Origin: Pseudochrobactrum asaccharolyticum
GTDB taxonomy: Bacteria; Pseudomonadota; Alphaproteobacteria; Rhizobiales; Rhizobiaceae
DNA length: 38,995 bases
Reading direction: 5' to 3'
Assembly (NCBI RefSeq): GCF_003314995.1
Contig: NZ_QNRH01000016.1
Coordinates: 1-38,995 of the forward strand
Shown here one piece after another: positions 32,449-38,995 of this stretch (positions within the stretch are counted from its first letter, which is position 1; each line of letters opens with the position of its first letter). Below the pieces are notes generated by a model that saw nothing but the letters and a program-made list of their open reading frames with translations, was not told the DNA's origin and searched no databases. The position numbers and the translations under genes were made by a program.

Positions 32449-33904
32449 TTGGGAAGTCGGCACGATTACACTGATTGCCGGTAGTACCGATTTTACAACG
32501 ACCAATAGTGCATTGCAGACGGCTGCTATCTCCGCAGGTGATGAAATTATCACGCCTACAGGCTTGGTTCTGATCATCGCTGAAATCACAGGGCAGAATG
32601 CCGGTCAGCTAATGCTACCATGTCCTGCCGGTGCCGCAGGCGCTAATCAGCCATTGCGCATCCGCTATCAGCCGGATGGAAGCCGTGTGCAAGGCGCAAT
32701 GCGTATGGTCAGGGAATTGCTGGTCACCGGCAACCTTGATGCCTTTGCGACACTAGCAGGGCGGCCGAATGCTGTCCCTGTATTCACCGGCTTTGGCGCA
32801 TTGTCGCTTATGGATACAGATATGCTCGGCGGTGGCTCTGCCGGTGGATGGGATGCCACTGTGTTTGATAGTGCAGGGCTGGATGCTTATGCAGATCGTC
32901 CTGCAGGCTATCGCGTGATGGTGATTGATGCAGGTGAACTTCGCTCTGCAGTATTCCAAAAATTGAGTGAGGCTGCCAGTGATTGGTCACAACCGATCTA
33001 CTTTACCGGCAAGGACGGCAGACCTGGTGAACAGGGGGAGGCCGGTAATGATTTTGAGCCGGATGCAATCGGGCTGCTTTCTGATCGCTCATTATACAAT
33101 AATCAACCTGCTGGCTTTGCATTTTTGGCCACGGATGCTGCGGCTCTCTACTTCCGACAGGGAGCTGTTGGCGATTGGTCTGTGCCAATTCCGTTTGGGG
33201 CAGGAAAGCCGGGTGCTAATGGTTTGTCTGCTTATCAGATTGCGGTGCAGGAAGGTTTTACAGGGACACAAGCAGAATGGATTGCAAGTCTGCACGGGTC
33301 TGATGCCAGTGTTACTACTGCCAATGTTGGGGCGGCGGTAGCTGCTGCAGCAGGTGAACAATCAATATCTGATGCCGATAGTCTGGCTGGTGTCAAAAGC
33401 GGCACATCCAGCATGCGCCGATGGACATGGGGCATTGTTAAGGCGTGGATAAAAGGCTGGATCACGAAAGCTGATGTAGATCTCGACAACGTCGCCAACA
33501 AGTCCGAAGCACAGATGGTTGCGAGTGGAGCTATTGCTAATAAGTTCGCGTCTCAGCAGCAGTTAATTGAGAGCAAATTACCCGCAGACGGCGTGGCGGA
33601 AGACAGTGCAAAACTGGAAGGTAAGACAACTGCACAATTACCACTTCTTGGTGTAGGGCAGAGTTGGCTAGAGCCAACTAGAGCAATGGGGATAGTTTAT
33701 CAGAATACAACAGGAAAGCCTATAATGATTGGAGTAAGGCTGACCTCAGCGACAGCAACGTTAGAAGTATCAAGTAACAATTATTCATGGATAATAGTTG
33801 GCTATGGTAGTCAAACCTCTTATCTTTCAGTTTATGCCGTTGTGCCGAATAACCATTATTATCGAGCAACTGGTGGGGGTACCTCGTGGGTGGAGTTACG
33901 TTAA
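32432..33904 (+). CDS. Tail fibre protein with collagen-like segment
   Basis: A 490-residue fibre. The N-terminal domain (IRPDWEVGTITLIAGSTDFT) attaches to the tip. A collagen-like GKDGRPGEQGEAG lies near residue 192. Further parts are GLSAYQIAVQEGFTGTQAEW (a collagen-type Ig/linker seen in many fibres), then a coiled part with DVDLDNVANKSEAQM, and a C-terminal Tyr/Ser-rich receptor-binding tip (NNYSWIIVGYGSQTSYLSVY). ATG 32432 is chosen over earlier frames. The C-terminus is the likely host-range determinant. Confidence 0.88.
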   Translation: MAIRPDWEVGTITLIAGSTDFTTTNSALQTAAISAGDEIITPTGLVLIIAEITGQNAGQLMLPCPAGAAGANQPLRIRYQPDGSRVQGAMRMVRELLVTGNLDAFATLAGRPNAVPVFTGFGALSLMDTDMLGGGSAGGWDATVFDSAGLDAYADRPAGYRVMVIDAGELRSAVFQKLSEAASDWSQPIYFTGKDGRPGEQGEAGNDFEPDAIGLLSDRSLYNNQPAGFAFLATDAAALYFRQGAVGDWSVPIPFGAGKPGANGLSAYQIAVQEGFTGTQAEWIASLHGSDASVTTANVGAAVAAAAGEQSISDADSLAGVKSGTSSMRRWTWGIVKAWIKGWITKADVDLDNVANKSEAQMVASGAIANKFASQQQLIESKLPADGVAEDSAKLEGKTTAQLPLLGVGQSWLEPTRAMGIVYQNTTGKPIMIGVRLTSATATLEVSSNNYSWIIVGYGSQTSYLSVYAVVPNNHYYRATGGGTSWVELR

Positions 33905-34323
33905 TGGATAAAGGTTTTTACCATCCTGTTCGTGGTTACTGGCAGACTGTAGGAGGCAGTCTTTCGTTAGCTGATTGCCCAGAAGGCACTATCGAAGTTC
34001 CGTTAAAGCCGAGCATCAATCATGTATTGCAAAATGGTGAGTGGGTTTATGTTTCGCCACCGCAACCAACGGCCGAGGAACTGCGGGCGCAAATGCCGGA
34101 TAAAACCCCACGTGAGTTTCGTGATATTCTTACAGATATGGGAGTTTTCCCGCATATGGTGGCTACGAAAATCAATGAAATCCCATTCGATATTGAGCGT
34201 CAAAGGGCACTCAATGCGTGGGAAGTTTCTACCTATATCAGTCGTACCGACCCGTATGTCGATATGATCGGCGCTATGTTTGATAAATCGCCTGCTGAAA
34301 TTGATGCGGCATGGGTAGCTTAG
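33904..34323 (+). CDS. Tail fibre assembly/chaperone-like protein
   Basis: A 139-residue protein immediately after the fibre gene (TAATG overlap). A beta N-terminus (GFYHPVRGYWQTVGG) and QNGEWVYVSPPQPTAEELRA precede a helical end (DIERQRALNAWEVSTYISRT). The layout fits fibre assembly chaperones of phages. The ATG 33904 is used rather than 33886. Function is inferred from order and architecture. Confidence 0.78.
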   Translation: MDKGFYHPVRGYWQTVGGSLSLADCPEGTIEVPLKPSINHVLQNGEWVYVSPPQPTAEELRAQMPDKTPREFRDILTDMGVFPHMVATKINEIPFDIERQRALNAWEVSTYISRTDPYVDMIGAMFDKSPAEIDAAWVA

Positions 34324-34405
34324 GATTAGATTGAAGCTTGTTTGTAAAACATCTAAAGAACTTTATAGATTTGTGATGATTCATCTGTGTTGGTGAGGCT
34401 TAATT

Positions 34406-35920
34406 TTGAAATTCAAGATAGTATCTAAACTAGCTAGATCAATAAGAAAAAGATTTTTAATTGTTAAAAAGTACATGCTTAATGTTGCCTTTTTAGGGGA
34501 TTTTTTATTAGATTTATCCTGTAAGGCTGATAGAGCAAAAGCTATTAAGTGGCTGCATAAGGTAGGTAATAAGCCACTTGAAGGTGTGGATAGCGTCCCT
34601 ATTTTTCGTGATGTAAATTTATCGATTTGTGATCGTCTGCCGAAAGCTAACTGGCGAGTTATCATCCAAAGTAACGGTGAAGTGCATTTACAATATGGCG
34701 CGGGCGTTGAGCGCCAAGAAAATGCAATCTTTGAAGGTGTTTGGTATGGTGAGTATTCAAAATTTGATTTTGACAATTCATCATATGTTTATGGTAGTGG
34801 GGTTAAAATTGTTGATGATGAGATAATTTTTGTTCCTCCAAGTCATTCTTTGGATTGCATTTGTATGCTCTTCGACAAGCAAGACAAATCTATGGTGTTT
34901 TCTAATTCAATAATATCATGTCTTGCTCTTGTTTCACTGAATGAAATGGCTGATTTATCAGCGAAAATCTCTGATATTTCTCATGTTGAAAATGATAGAA
35001 TAACATCTGGAGGGGTGTTTAATTACAATCCTAAGCTCTATGAGGATGAGCGGTATATTTTTTATAATCTAATGTACCATAATTTTTCTTTTAAGAGTGG
35101 TTTGTCAGCCTCAATATTGCCAAGAATAAAAATGGAAAAATTTGGTACATATGAAGAATACATTGATTTTCTAGACGATGTAATTGCTTCTCTTATTCGT
35201 AACGGAAGTTCAAACTTTCGTGAAAGGAAGCTCAAACCAATGAGCTCTATCAGCAGTGGATATGACAGCCCTGCTGTATCAGTCTTGTGTGCAAAAGCTG
35301 GAGTTGAGCAGTTTGCAACAATTAATGTTACAGTTGGGGGGCAGTCGGATAGTGGTAAGTCTATTGCAGAAAAGCTAGGGCTGAGTTGTACAGAGTGCCA
35401 ACATCCTTTGGGTGAAGATATTAAAGATTTAACTACTGCGTTGGATGAAGAATATATTGAAATGCTTCATATATTTCTGGCGACACAAGGCATTGGTGAC
35501 AATGTCGCATTAATGGCATTTGACGAGGTTATTGGAGATAGTTTGTTTTTCAGCGGTACTTATGGTGATGTGTTTTGGGCTAGAAATGAATGGCGTGAGG
35601 CTGGGTTCCCATTAACCAAGTCTTATGAAAAAAGCATTGGTGAGTATCGTCTGGATAAGGGCTTTGCATTTATCCCCGTACCTGCAATTGGCATGCAGTT
35701 TCCAAAAAGTGTATTTCGTTTGTCTGATAGCTGTGAAATGAAACCTTGGATGGTTGGTGGGACCTATGATCGACCAATACCAAGACGTATCATTGAGGAT
35801 GCTGGCGTACCACGTGGTACTTTTGCTATTGAAAAAAATGCCACAAATCCGCATCCATTGAATGTACTTGAATATAAACAGTTGAGTTATTTTATGAGAT
35901 TGAAACGCTACTTATCTTAA
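34406..35920 (+). CDS. Asparagine synthetase-like ATP pyrophosphatase (cargo gene)
   Basis: A 504-residue protein with a PP-loop SSGYDS at residues 283-288 (SISSGYDSPAVSVLCAKAG), the ATP-binding hallmark of the asparagine synthetase C-terminal domain. The N-terminal about 250 residues look like a degenerate Ntn glutaminase-type domain without a Cys2 nucleophile, so glutamine use is unlikely. The start is TTG with GTGAGG upstream. The region is AT-rich and outside the tail operon. Relatives occur in polysaccharide and peptide modification clusters. With the adjacent glycosyltransferase, a surface-glycan modification is plausible. The real substrate is unknown. Confidence 0.82.
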   Translation: MKFKIVSKLARSIRKRFLIVKKYMLNVAFLGDFLLDLSCKADRAKAIKWLHKVGNKPLEGVDSVPIFRDVNLSICDRLPKANWRVIIQSNGEVHLQYGAGVERQENAIFEGVWYGEYSKFDFDNSSYVYGSGVKIVDDEIIFVPPSHSLDCICMLFDKQDKSMVFSNSIISCLALVSLNEMADLSAKISDISHVENDRITSGGVFNYNPKLYEDERYIFYNLMYHNFSFKSGLSASILPRIKMEKFGTYEEYIDFLDDVIASLIRNGSSNFRERKLKPMSSISSGYDSPAVSVLCAKAGVEQFATINVTVGGQSDSGKSIAEKLGLSCTECQHPLGEDIKDLTTALDEEYIEMLHIFLATQGIGDNVALMAFDEVIGDSLFFSGTYGDVFWARNEWREAGFPLTKSYEKSIGEYRLDKGFAFIPVPAIGMQFPKSVFRLSDSCEMKPWMVGGTYDRPIPRRIIEDAGVPRGTFAIEKNATNPHPLNVLEYKQLSYFMRLKRYLS

Positions 35921-35978
35921 TTATGAGGAGTTTTCACTGTTCTATAAATAGTTTTATGGTATGTAAGCCCTCGCAAAT

Positions 35979-36025
35979 AAACATCTTTTCTATGCCTCTG
36001 CTGTGGCCTTTAATAAGATGTTTTT
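35979..36025 (+). terminator. Terminator-like hairpin after the synthetase-like gene
   Basis: AAACATCTT (35979-35987) pairs perfectly with AAGATGTTT (36015-36023), and a run of Ts lies at 36021-36025. The loop is long (27 bases) and the stem AT-rich, so strength is uncertain. Confidence 0.5.
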
Positions 36026-36309
36026 GCAGGAGTATCTAGCATGGGTAAAGCCGAGTTAGTGGACACGGCGTTCGTACCAGTATTCAGTCATAAACCAAAC
36101 TATGGATAGTTTAGGTTTTAACTAGTCACAATCATTCCGATAATGGCAGCTGTGTTCGGCAGTCTTTAGTTATGCGTGATAATAAGCAGGCAGGGAGAAA
36201 TATCTTCGCTCAATGAAAACGTTACCCGTTTATTGTTATGAATTATAATAATTTGATGGGCTATGTGACCTAAGGTTTATTTTACTTAAGTCACACAGTA
36301 TCGTTTCGT
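36026..36309. other. Gene-free region with hairpin and short SD-led frame
   Basis: This AT-rich 284-bp stretch holds no gene over 30 codons. GCAGGAG lies upstream of an ATG at 36041 that reads 22 residues (MGKAELVDTAFVPV, then a stop at 36107-36109); it may be a leftover or a small peptide. TGTGACCTAAG (36264-36274) pairs with CTTAAGTCACA (36285-36295) with one mismatch, just past the glycosyltransferase stop, and may end that leftward transcript. Confidence 0.45.
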
Positions 36310-37059
36310 TTATTCTTGATTTAATAAGTTAAGATCATGGTCGTCATATGTTGTATTCTGCGCTTTCTCAATTGCCTTCCAAAAAGCGCGTTTTCTTTTT
36401 TTAGATCTGCGTTTTTCAAGGAAATCTTGAATTCTATTGCCTGTTTTTTTTGAATACAGATTAGAGCCTGTAGCAAAAAATTGTTCAGCATAAATTTTAC
36501 CGGTGCCTGTATAACTGATGCCGGTACTATGATTAGGATTAAATGTGTAAGAGGGTAGTGTTATGGTGTCATCCGGATATTCAAGAGCAGTTTTTCCGAC
36601 CAAGTAATTGCCAGTTGAGATATAGGCGTGCCCCAATCTGGATGGCGTTTGTGAGTGAATTTTCTCAATAATTGCGCCAACAGCTGTATTGTTTGGTGGA
36701 GATGCCAAAAAAGGCATCCTTAGGTTCCCTCTGATAAATTCATTTTCAAATACAGTGTATGCTTTATTTTCTACAAAAAGATCGTCGACTGCGTTTAGGC
36801 AAATTGAATCTGCAGGTGCAATAAAACCGCCTTCTTCCAAAAGTATTTCGTAGCGCAACATATCGGCAACACCAGAGTACGCACCTCGCCTCATGTATTC
36901 TTCAATGTGCTCTTGCAATCTCCAACGGCGACTATTCAAGTAAGCATTGTCAAATATTTTGTATTCCCAGTCCGGATGCTTTTCAGTCCACGTCTTCATC
37001 CATTGTTCTGGTGGTAAGTATGGGCCAATCCATATATGGCCAAGCATTTTAGGAATCAA
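36310..37059 (-). CDS. GT32-like glycosyltransferase (cargo gene)
   Basis: A 249-residue enzyme resembling capsule/outer-membrane sugar transferases of the GT32 type: MIPKMLGHIWIGPYLPPEQW, then YSGVADMLRYEILLEEGGFI. Where the family has DxD after GGxY, here it reads GGFIAPADSICL, so the first Asp is replaced and metal binding may differ. It starts with TTG (37059) or with ATG four codons later (37047). It faces the synthetase-like gene and is AT-rich. Likely transfers a sugar to a host surface glycan, changing phage adsorption. Substrate unknown. Confidence 0.82.
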   Translation of the reverse strand: MIPKMLGHIWIGPYLPPEQWMKTWTEKHPDWEYKIFDNAYLNSRRWRLQEHIEEYMRRGAYSGVADMLRYEILLEEGGFIAPADSICLNAVDDLFVENKAYTVFENEFIRGNLRMPFLASPPNNTAVGAIIEKIHSQTPSRLGHAYISTGNYLVGKTALEYPDDTITLPSYTFNPNHSTGISYTGTGKIYAEQFFATGSNLYSKKTGNRIQDFLEKRRSKKRKRAFWKAIEKAQNTTYDDHDLNLLNQE

Positions 37060-37263
37060 CGTGCACCGTCCGTAACTATAATCAAACTCTCAAAATCATT
37101 TACTATATTTCATGTAAGAGTTTTTATTGATTATCGCTACATAAAGCCGCAATGTGGATAAATAGTTGGTACGTAGGTAGGTGGTTACTTGACGGAAATA
37201 CGCCTAAATCGCTGCTTACATTCATGCAGCAGGACTGGCCTGATCTGAGGCTTTTTCTCTTCT

Positions 37264-37283
37264 CCGCCGCTGAGGCGGTTTTT
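37264..37283 (+). terminator. Rho-independent terminator before lysis cassette
   Basis: CCGCC-GCTGA-GGCGG followed by TTTTTG. A compact 5-bp GC stem plus T tract. It would stop rightward transcripts arriving from the cargo region before the lysis genes. Confidence 0.75.
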
Positions 37284-37309
37284 GTTGCCGTTAGTTGATT
37301 GGATATAAT
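37282..37309 (+). promoter_or_regulatory. Promoter candidate for the lysis cassette
   Basis: TATAAT at 37304-37309 with TTGTTG at 37282-37287 (16-bp spacing), just behind the terminator. The endolysin ATG lies about 30 bp downstream with AGGAAA. This would allow independent lysis expression. Confidence 0.55.
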
Positions 37310-37340
37310 CGACACGGCTTTTTTCATAGGAAAATCACAA

Positions 37341-38147
37341 ATGGATAAAACCGTGCCAACCGGCGCGGCGATCCTGCTTGACTTCATTCGTAAGACTGAG
37401 GTTGGGCGGGTTGATCGCGCGTCTTATGATGTCATCTATGGTCACAACCAGAACAAGCTGTCAAAGCCGATCACGTCTATGACGATTGGTGAATTGGTGG
37501 ATGCGCAGGCCGATTTTACGCGGCGGTTTAAATCCTCTGCCTCTGGTGGATATCAGTTTATGCGCAAAACCTTGCAAGATTTGGCGCGGGAGCTGCGTTT
37601 GTCCGGCAAGCAGATGTTTAATCCCGATCTGCAAGATCGCCTCGGTTATCACCTGCTTAAGCGCCGTGGCTATGAAGAGTTCATGGCTGGCAAAATCACC
37701 ATGCCAGAGTTTGGCAAACGGTTGGCAATGGAATGGGCTTCGTTTCCGGTGCTGGCAGCAACTAAGGGGCAGCATCAGCAGCTCAAGCGCGGCCAGTCTT
37801 ATTATGCCGGTGATTCGCTCAATAAAGCATTGGTCACGCCGGAGGCCATTGAAGCGGTTTTGCGCAAGGCCAAAGCTGCTGGAAACGGCTTACAGGTGCC
37901 GGTTACTGAAAAGCCGGAAGTGGAAAGCCTGCCACCTGAACCTGAAAAGCCTAAGCCGGTCTGGAAATCAAAGCGGGCATGGTTTTGGAGTTATATCGGC
38001 ACCATGTCGCCTGCAGCACTCATGGGTGCATTTGATTGGCGGGTGCAGATGGTTATTGTTCTCAGCATCATCGGGATCTCAATCTATTCCATCCTCACCA
38101 TGAAGCAGGTGAAAGACAAAATCACCGAACTTGTTGAGGCGCTCTGA
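37341..38147 (+). CDS. Endolysin (muramidase-like) with C-terminal membrane helices
   Basis: A 268-residue lysozyme-like enzyme. The catalytic N-terminal part (residues about 8-145) starts ILLDFIRKTEVGRVDRASYD, with Glu18 in KTEVG as the probable acid, then SSASGGYQFMRKTLQDLARE. A Pro/Glu linker (PEVESLPPEPEKPKP) separates two hydrophobic helices near 216-233 and 235-258. Such membrane anchoring could hold the enzyme until lysis. ATG 37341 is used with AGGAAA upstream; its stop overlaps the Rz start (TGATG). The exact glycosidase family is not certain. Confidence 0.88.
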   Translation: MDKTVPTGAAILLDFIRKTEVGRVDRASYDVIYGHNQNKLSKPITSMTIGELVDAQADFTRRFKSSASGGYQFMRKTLQDLARELRLSGKQMFNPDLQDRLGYHLLKRRGYEEFMAGKITMPEFGKRLAMEWASFPVLAATKGQHQQLKRGQSYYAGDSLNKALVTPEAIEAVLRKAKAAGNGLQVPVTEKPEVESLPPEPEKPKPVWKSKRAWFWSYIGTMSPAALMGAFDWRVQMVIVLSIIGISIYSILTMKQVKDKITELVEAL

Positions 38148-38413
38148 TGTTGGGGCGGCTTAAAATCATTGCTGCCTTGGTGCTGGTGGGCGTTCTGGTG
38201 CTCGCCAGTGCTATTCAGTTTGGTAAGTTCAAACAGCGACAAGAGAGCGCAATTCAGCAATTACAGGGTGATATCCGTGCTGAACGGGAGAGGGTGAAAG
38301 ACGATGCGAAAACACGCAATCTTTCGGACTATGATTTTTGCATTCAGTCTCTTCGCCGTCGCGGGGTGCAATCCGCAGACTGTGAGCAGCTGCGCGGGTT
38401 GGCGCAAGAATGA
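38147..38413 (+). CDS. Inner-membrane spanin (Rz-like)
   Basis: An 88-residue i-spanin: an N-terminal membrane helix (IIAALVLVGVLVLASAIQFG) and a periplasmic coiled coil (QRQESAIQQLQGDIRAERER). With Rz1 it would fuse inner and outer membranes at lysis. Its 3' end overlaps the Rz1 frame by 110 bp. Confidence 0.85.
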   Translation: MLGRLKIIAALVLVGVLVLASAIQFGKFKQRQESAIQQLQGDIRAERERVKDDAKTRNLSDYDFCIQSLRRRGVQSADCEQLRGLAQE

Positions 38414-38516
38414 TCTTTCAGCGGTTGGGCTGGTGGCACTGACAAAAGTTGACCGGCAAGCTGCTGAGCGTGTGGAAGGTAATGACCAAAATGGAAAACG
38501 GCAGGGGTGCTGGTAA
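38304..38516 (+). CDS. Outer-membrane spanin lipoprotein (Rz1-like)
   Basis: A 70-residue lipoprotein in the +1 frame relative to Rz. The signal sequence MRKHAIFRTMIFAFSLFAVA ends in a lipobox (AVAGC, acylation at Cys22). The periplasmic part has the CAGWRKNDLSAVGL pattern and ends RQGCW, familiar from rhizobial spanin-type lipoproteins. The embedded Rz/Rz1 layout is classical. Confidence 0.85.
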   Translation: MRKHAIFRTMIFAFSLFAVAGCNPQTVSSCAGWRKNDLSAVGLVALTKVDRQAAERVEGNDQNGKRQGCW

Positions 38517-38683
38517 TGAAGGATCAGGTTGTTGAACGGGCAACAACGGCAATAGCGACTGGGGCGCTGGCAAATCCGCTATGGCTTCCACATCTTGAGA
38601 AAGTGCTTTCGTTGGGGTTGTCCAGTTTGGGTATTGTGTGGTTGCTGGTGCAGATCGCGCATAAACTAAAGCATTGGAAATAA
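38516..38683 (+). CDS. Holin candidate (55 residues)
   Basis: A 55-residue protein whose ATG overlaps the Rz1 TAA (TAATG). It has an N-terminal soluble helix (MKDQVVERATTAIATG), a weakly hydrophobic NPLWLPHLEK stretch and a clear membrane helix (VLSLGLSSLGIVWLLVQIAH), with a basic tail (KLKHWK). A small, single-helix, basic-tailed protein in the lysis cassette fits a holin. It is shorter than common size filters. A terminator follows directly. Confidence 0.72.
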   Translation: MKDQVVERATTAIATGALANPLWLPHLEKVLSLGLSSLGIVWLLVQIAHKLKHWK

Positions 38684-38686
38684 TTG

Positions 38687-38723
38687 AAACCGTGTTGGTC
38701 TTGATTGATCAGCACGGTTTTTT
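38687..38723 (+). terminator. Rho-independent terminator ending the lysis cassette
   Basis: AAACCGTG (38687-38694) pairs with CACGGTTT (38713-38720) and is followed by more Ts (TTTTTT at 38718-38723). Inner bases (TGGTC and GATCA) can extend the stem. It ends the right-end transcript before attR. Confidence 0.85.
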
Positions 38724-38939
38724 GGTTAGCCTCTCGACATGAAGCATTGCGAGAATATCGCTTTGGCTAACTTTGCTTTTGAGTAATGAAATCAATGCGT
38801 AAGTCTCTCCCTCCGGAACCACCATTTCCCTAGAAAGATCATATAGTTTGATTGTATGATTATTATTGGGTTTGGTGGTGCGTTTGTGCGTTACATTTTG
38901 TGATACAAATTGGGATACGTAGTGTCGAAAAATATGCAT
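38709..38939 (-). CDS. Possible small protein at the right end
   Basis: A frame of 76 residues from ATG 38939 ending in the terminator; a longer TTG form starts at 38957. The last 40 residues look protein-like (VVPEGETYALISLLKSKVSQ), but there is no ribosome site and the first part is encoded by the arm-site repeats. It could be a small accessory protein or chance. I treat it as doubtful. Confidence 0.25.
   Translation of the reverse strand: MHIFRHYVSQFVSQNVTHKRTTKPNNNHTIKLYDLSREMVVPEGETYALISLLKSKVSQSDILAMLHVERLTKKPC
38886..38921 (+). promoter_or_regulatory. Three tandem 12-bp integrase arm-type sites (right)
   Basis: GTGCGTTACATT (38886-38897), TTGTGATACAAA (38898-38909) and TTGGGATACGTA (38910-38921) match the left-end motif (consensus near CTGTGATACAA) in the same direction and with the same 12-bp period. 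This gives one arm cluster at each prophage end. Confidence 0.75.
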
Positions 38940-38981
38940 TTTATTTAATAATATCAATGGTTGTGTTTAGGTGCGGCTGCT

Positions 38982-38995
38982 CTCTATCCGCACCA
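38982..38995 (+). repeat. attR core (14-bp direct repeat)
   Basis: Exact copy of CTCTATCCGCACCA at 1-14. Just upstream, GGTGCGG (38970-38976) is an inverted copy of CCGCACC within the core (38988-38994), an arrangement expected of paired core-type integrase sites with an 11-base gap. The two core repeats define the element length of about 39 kb. Confidence 0.85.

Noticed and set aside
36264-36295. Strong bidirectional terminator
   Set aside because: The 11-bp stem has a mismatch and no T tract on either strand, so it is noted only as a hairpin.
38709-38957. Excisionase gene at the right end
   Set aside because: The frame has no HTH pattern, no ribosome site and begins within the arm sites. 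Kept only as a low-confidence frame.

Overview
The window reads as one complete temperate siphophage genome integrated as a prophage, cut almost exactly at its ends. The same 14 bp, CTCTATCCGCACCA, occurs at positions 1-14 and 38982-38995 and ends in CCA like a tRNA 3' end. A tyrosine integrase sits just inside the left end. Both ends also carry three tandem copies of one 12-bp motif, which look like integrase arm-type sites. The host is probably an alphaproteobacterium of the Hyphomicrobiales (Rhizobiales), perhaps near Brucellaceae. The support is a GapR/DUF2312 gene, a CP76-type CII, a ParB-MT-A70 fusion, a GTA-like tail chaperone and moderate GC content. The exact genus is inference.

Layout. 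1-1532: attL and integrase. 1575-2588: an AT-rich membrane cargo gene. 2590-6150: a leftward operon of small phage proteins, a protein with nineteen 9-residue repeats, a phage-encoded DNA polymerase III sliding clamp and a small HTH regulator. 6254-7922: the immunity region, with divergent repressor-like and Cro-like genes and two clusters of a GTTTCT-n5-AGAAAC operator (three sites each, some degenerate). 7710-13473: a tightly overlapping rightward early operon. It encodes Cro, a small Cys-rich protein, CII, GapR, a ParB-MT-A70 methylase, a DnaA domain IV protein, a replication initiator carrying four 15-bp iterons inside its gene, and a NusG paralogue.

13474-34323: a structured leader followed by the HK97-type late operon: HNH nuclease, TerS, TerL, portal, ClpP-like protease, capsid, connector, head-tail joining proteins, tail tube, tail chaperone, tape measure, tail tip/J, tail fibre and fibre chaperone. 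The tail chaperone gene carries a textbook -1 frameshift site (GGGAAAG plus a downstream stem) that had to be read by eye, because the extension has no proper start of its own. A membrane protein gene on the opposite strand interrupts the operon between HNH and TerS. 34406-37059: AT-rich cargo, an asparagine-synthetase-like ATP pyrophosphatase and a GT32-like glycosyltransferase on opposite strands, probably changing the lysogen's surface glycans. 37264-38723: a terminator, a promoter, then a lysis cassette of membrane-anchored endolysin, Rz, embedded Rz1, a 55-aa holin candidate and a final terminator. 38886-38995: right arm sites and attR.

How it works together (inference from families). 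Integrase and the arm sites set integration. The repressor and Cro compete for the two operator clusters. The early operon replicates the DNA from an origin inside its own initiator gene, using the phage clamp and host polymerase. The NusG paralogue is placed to let RNA polymerase read through the structured leader into the late genes. The cargo genes likely alter the lysogen's envelope or exclude other phages.
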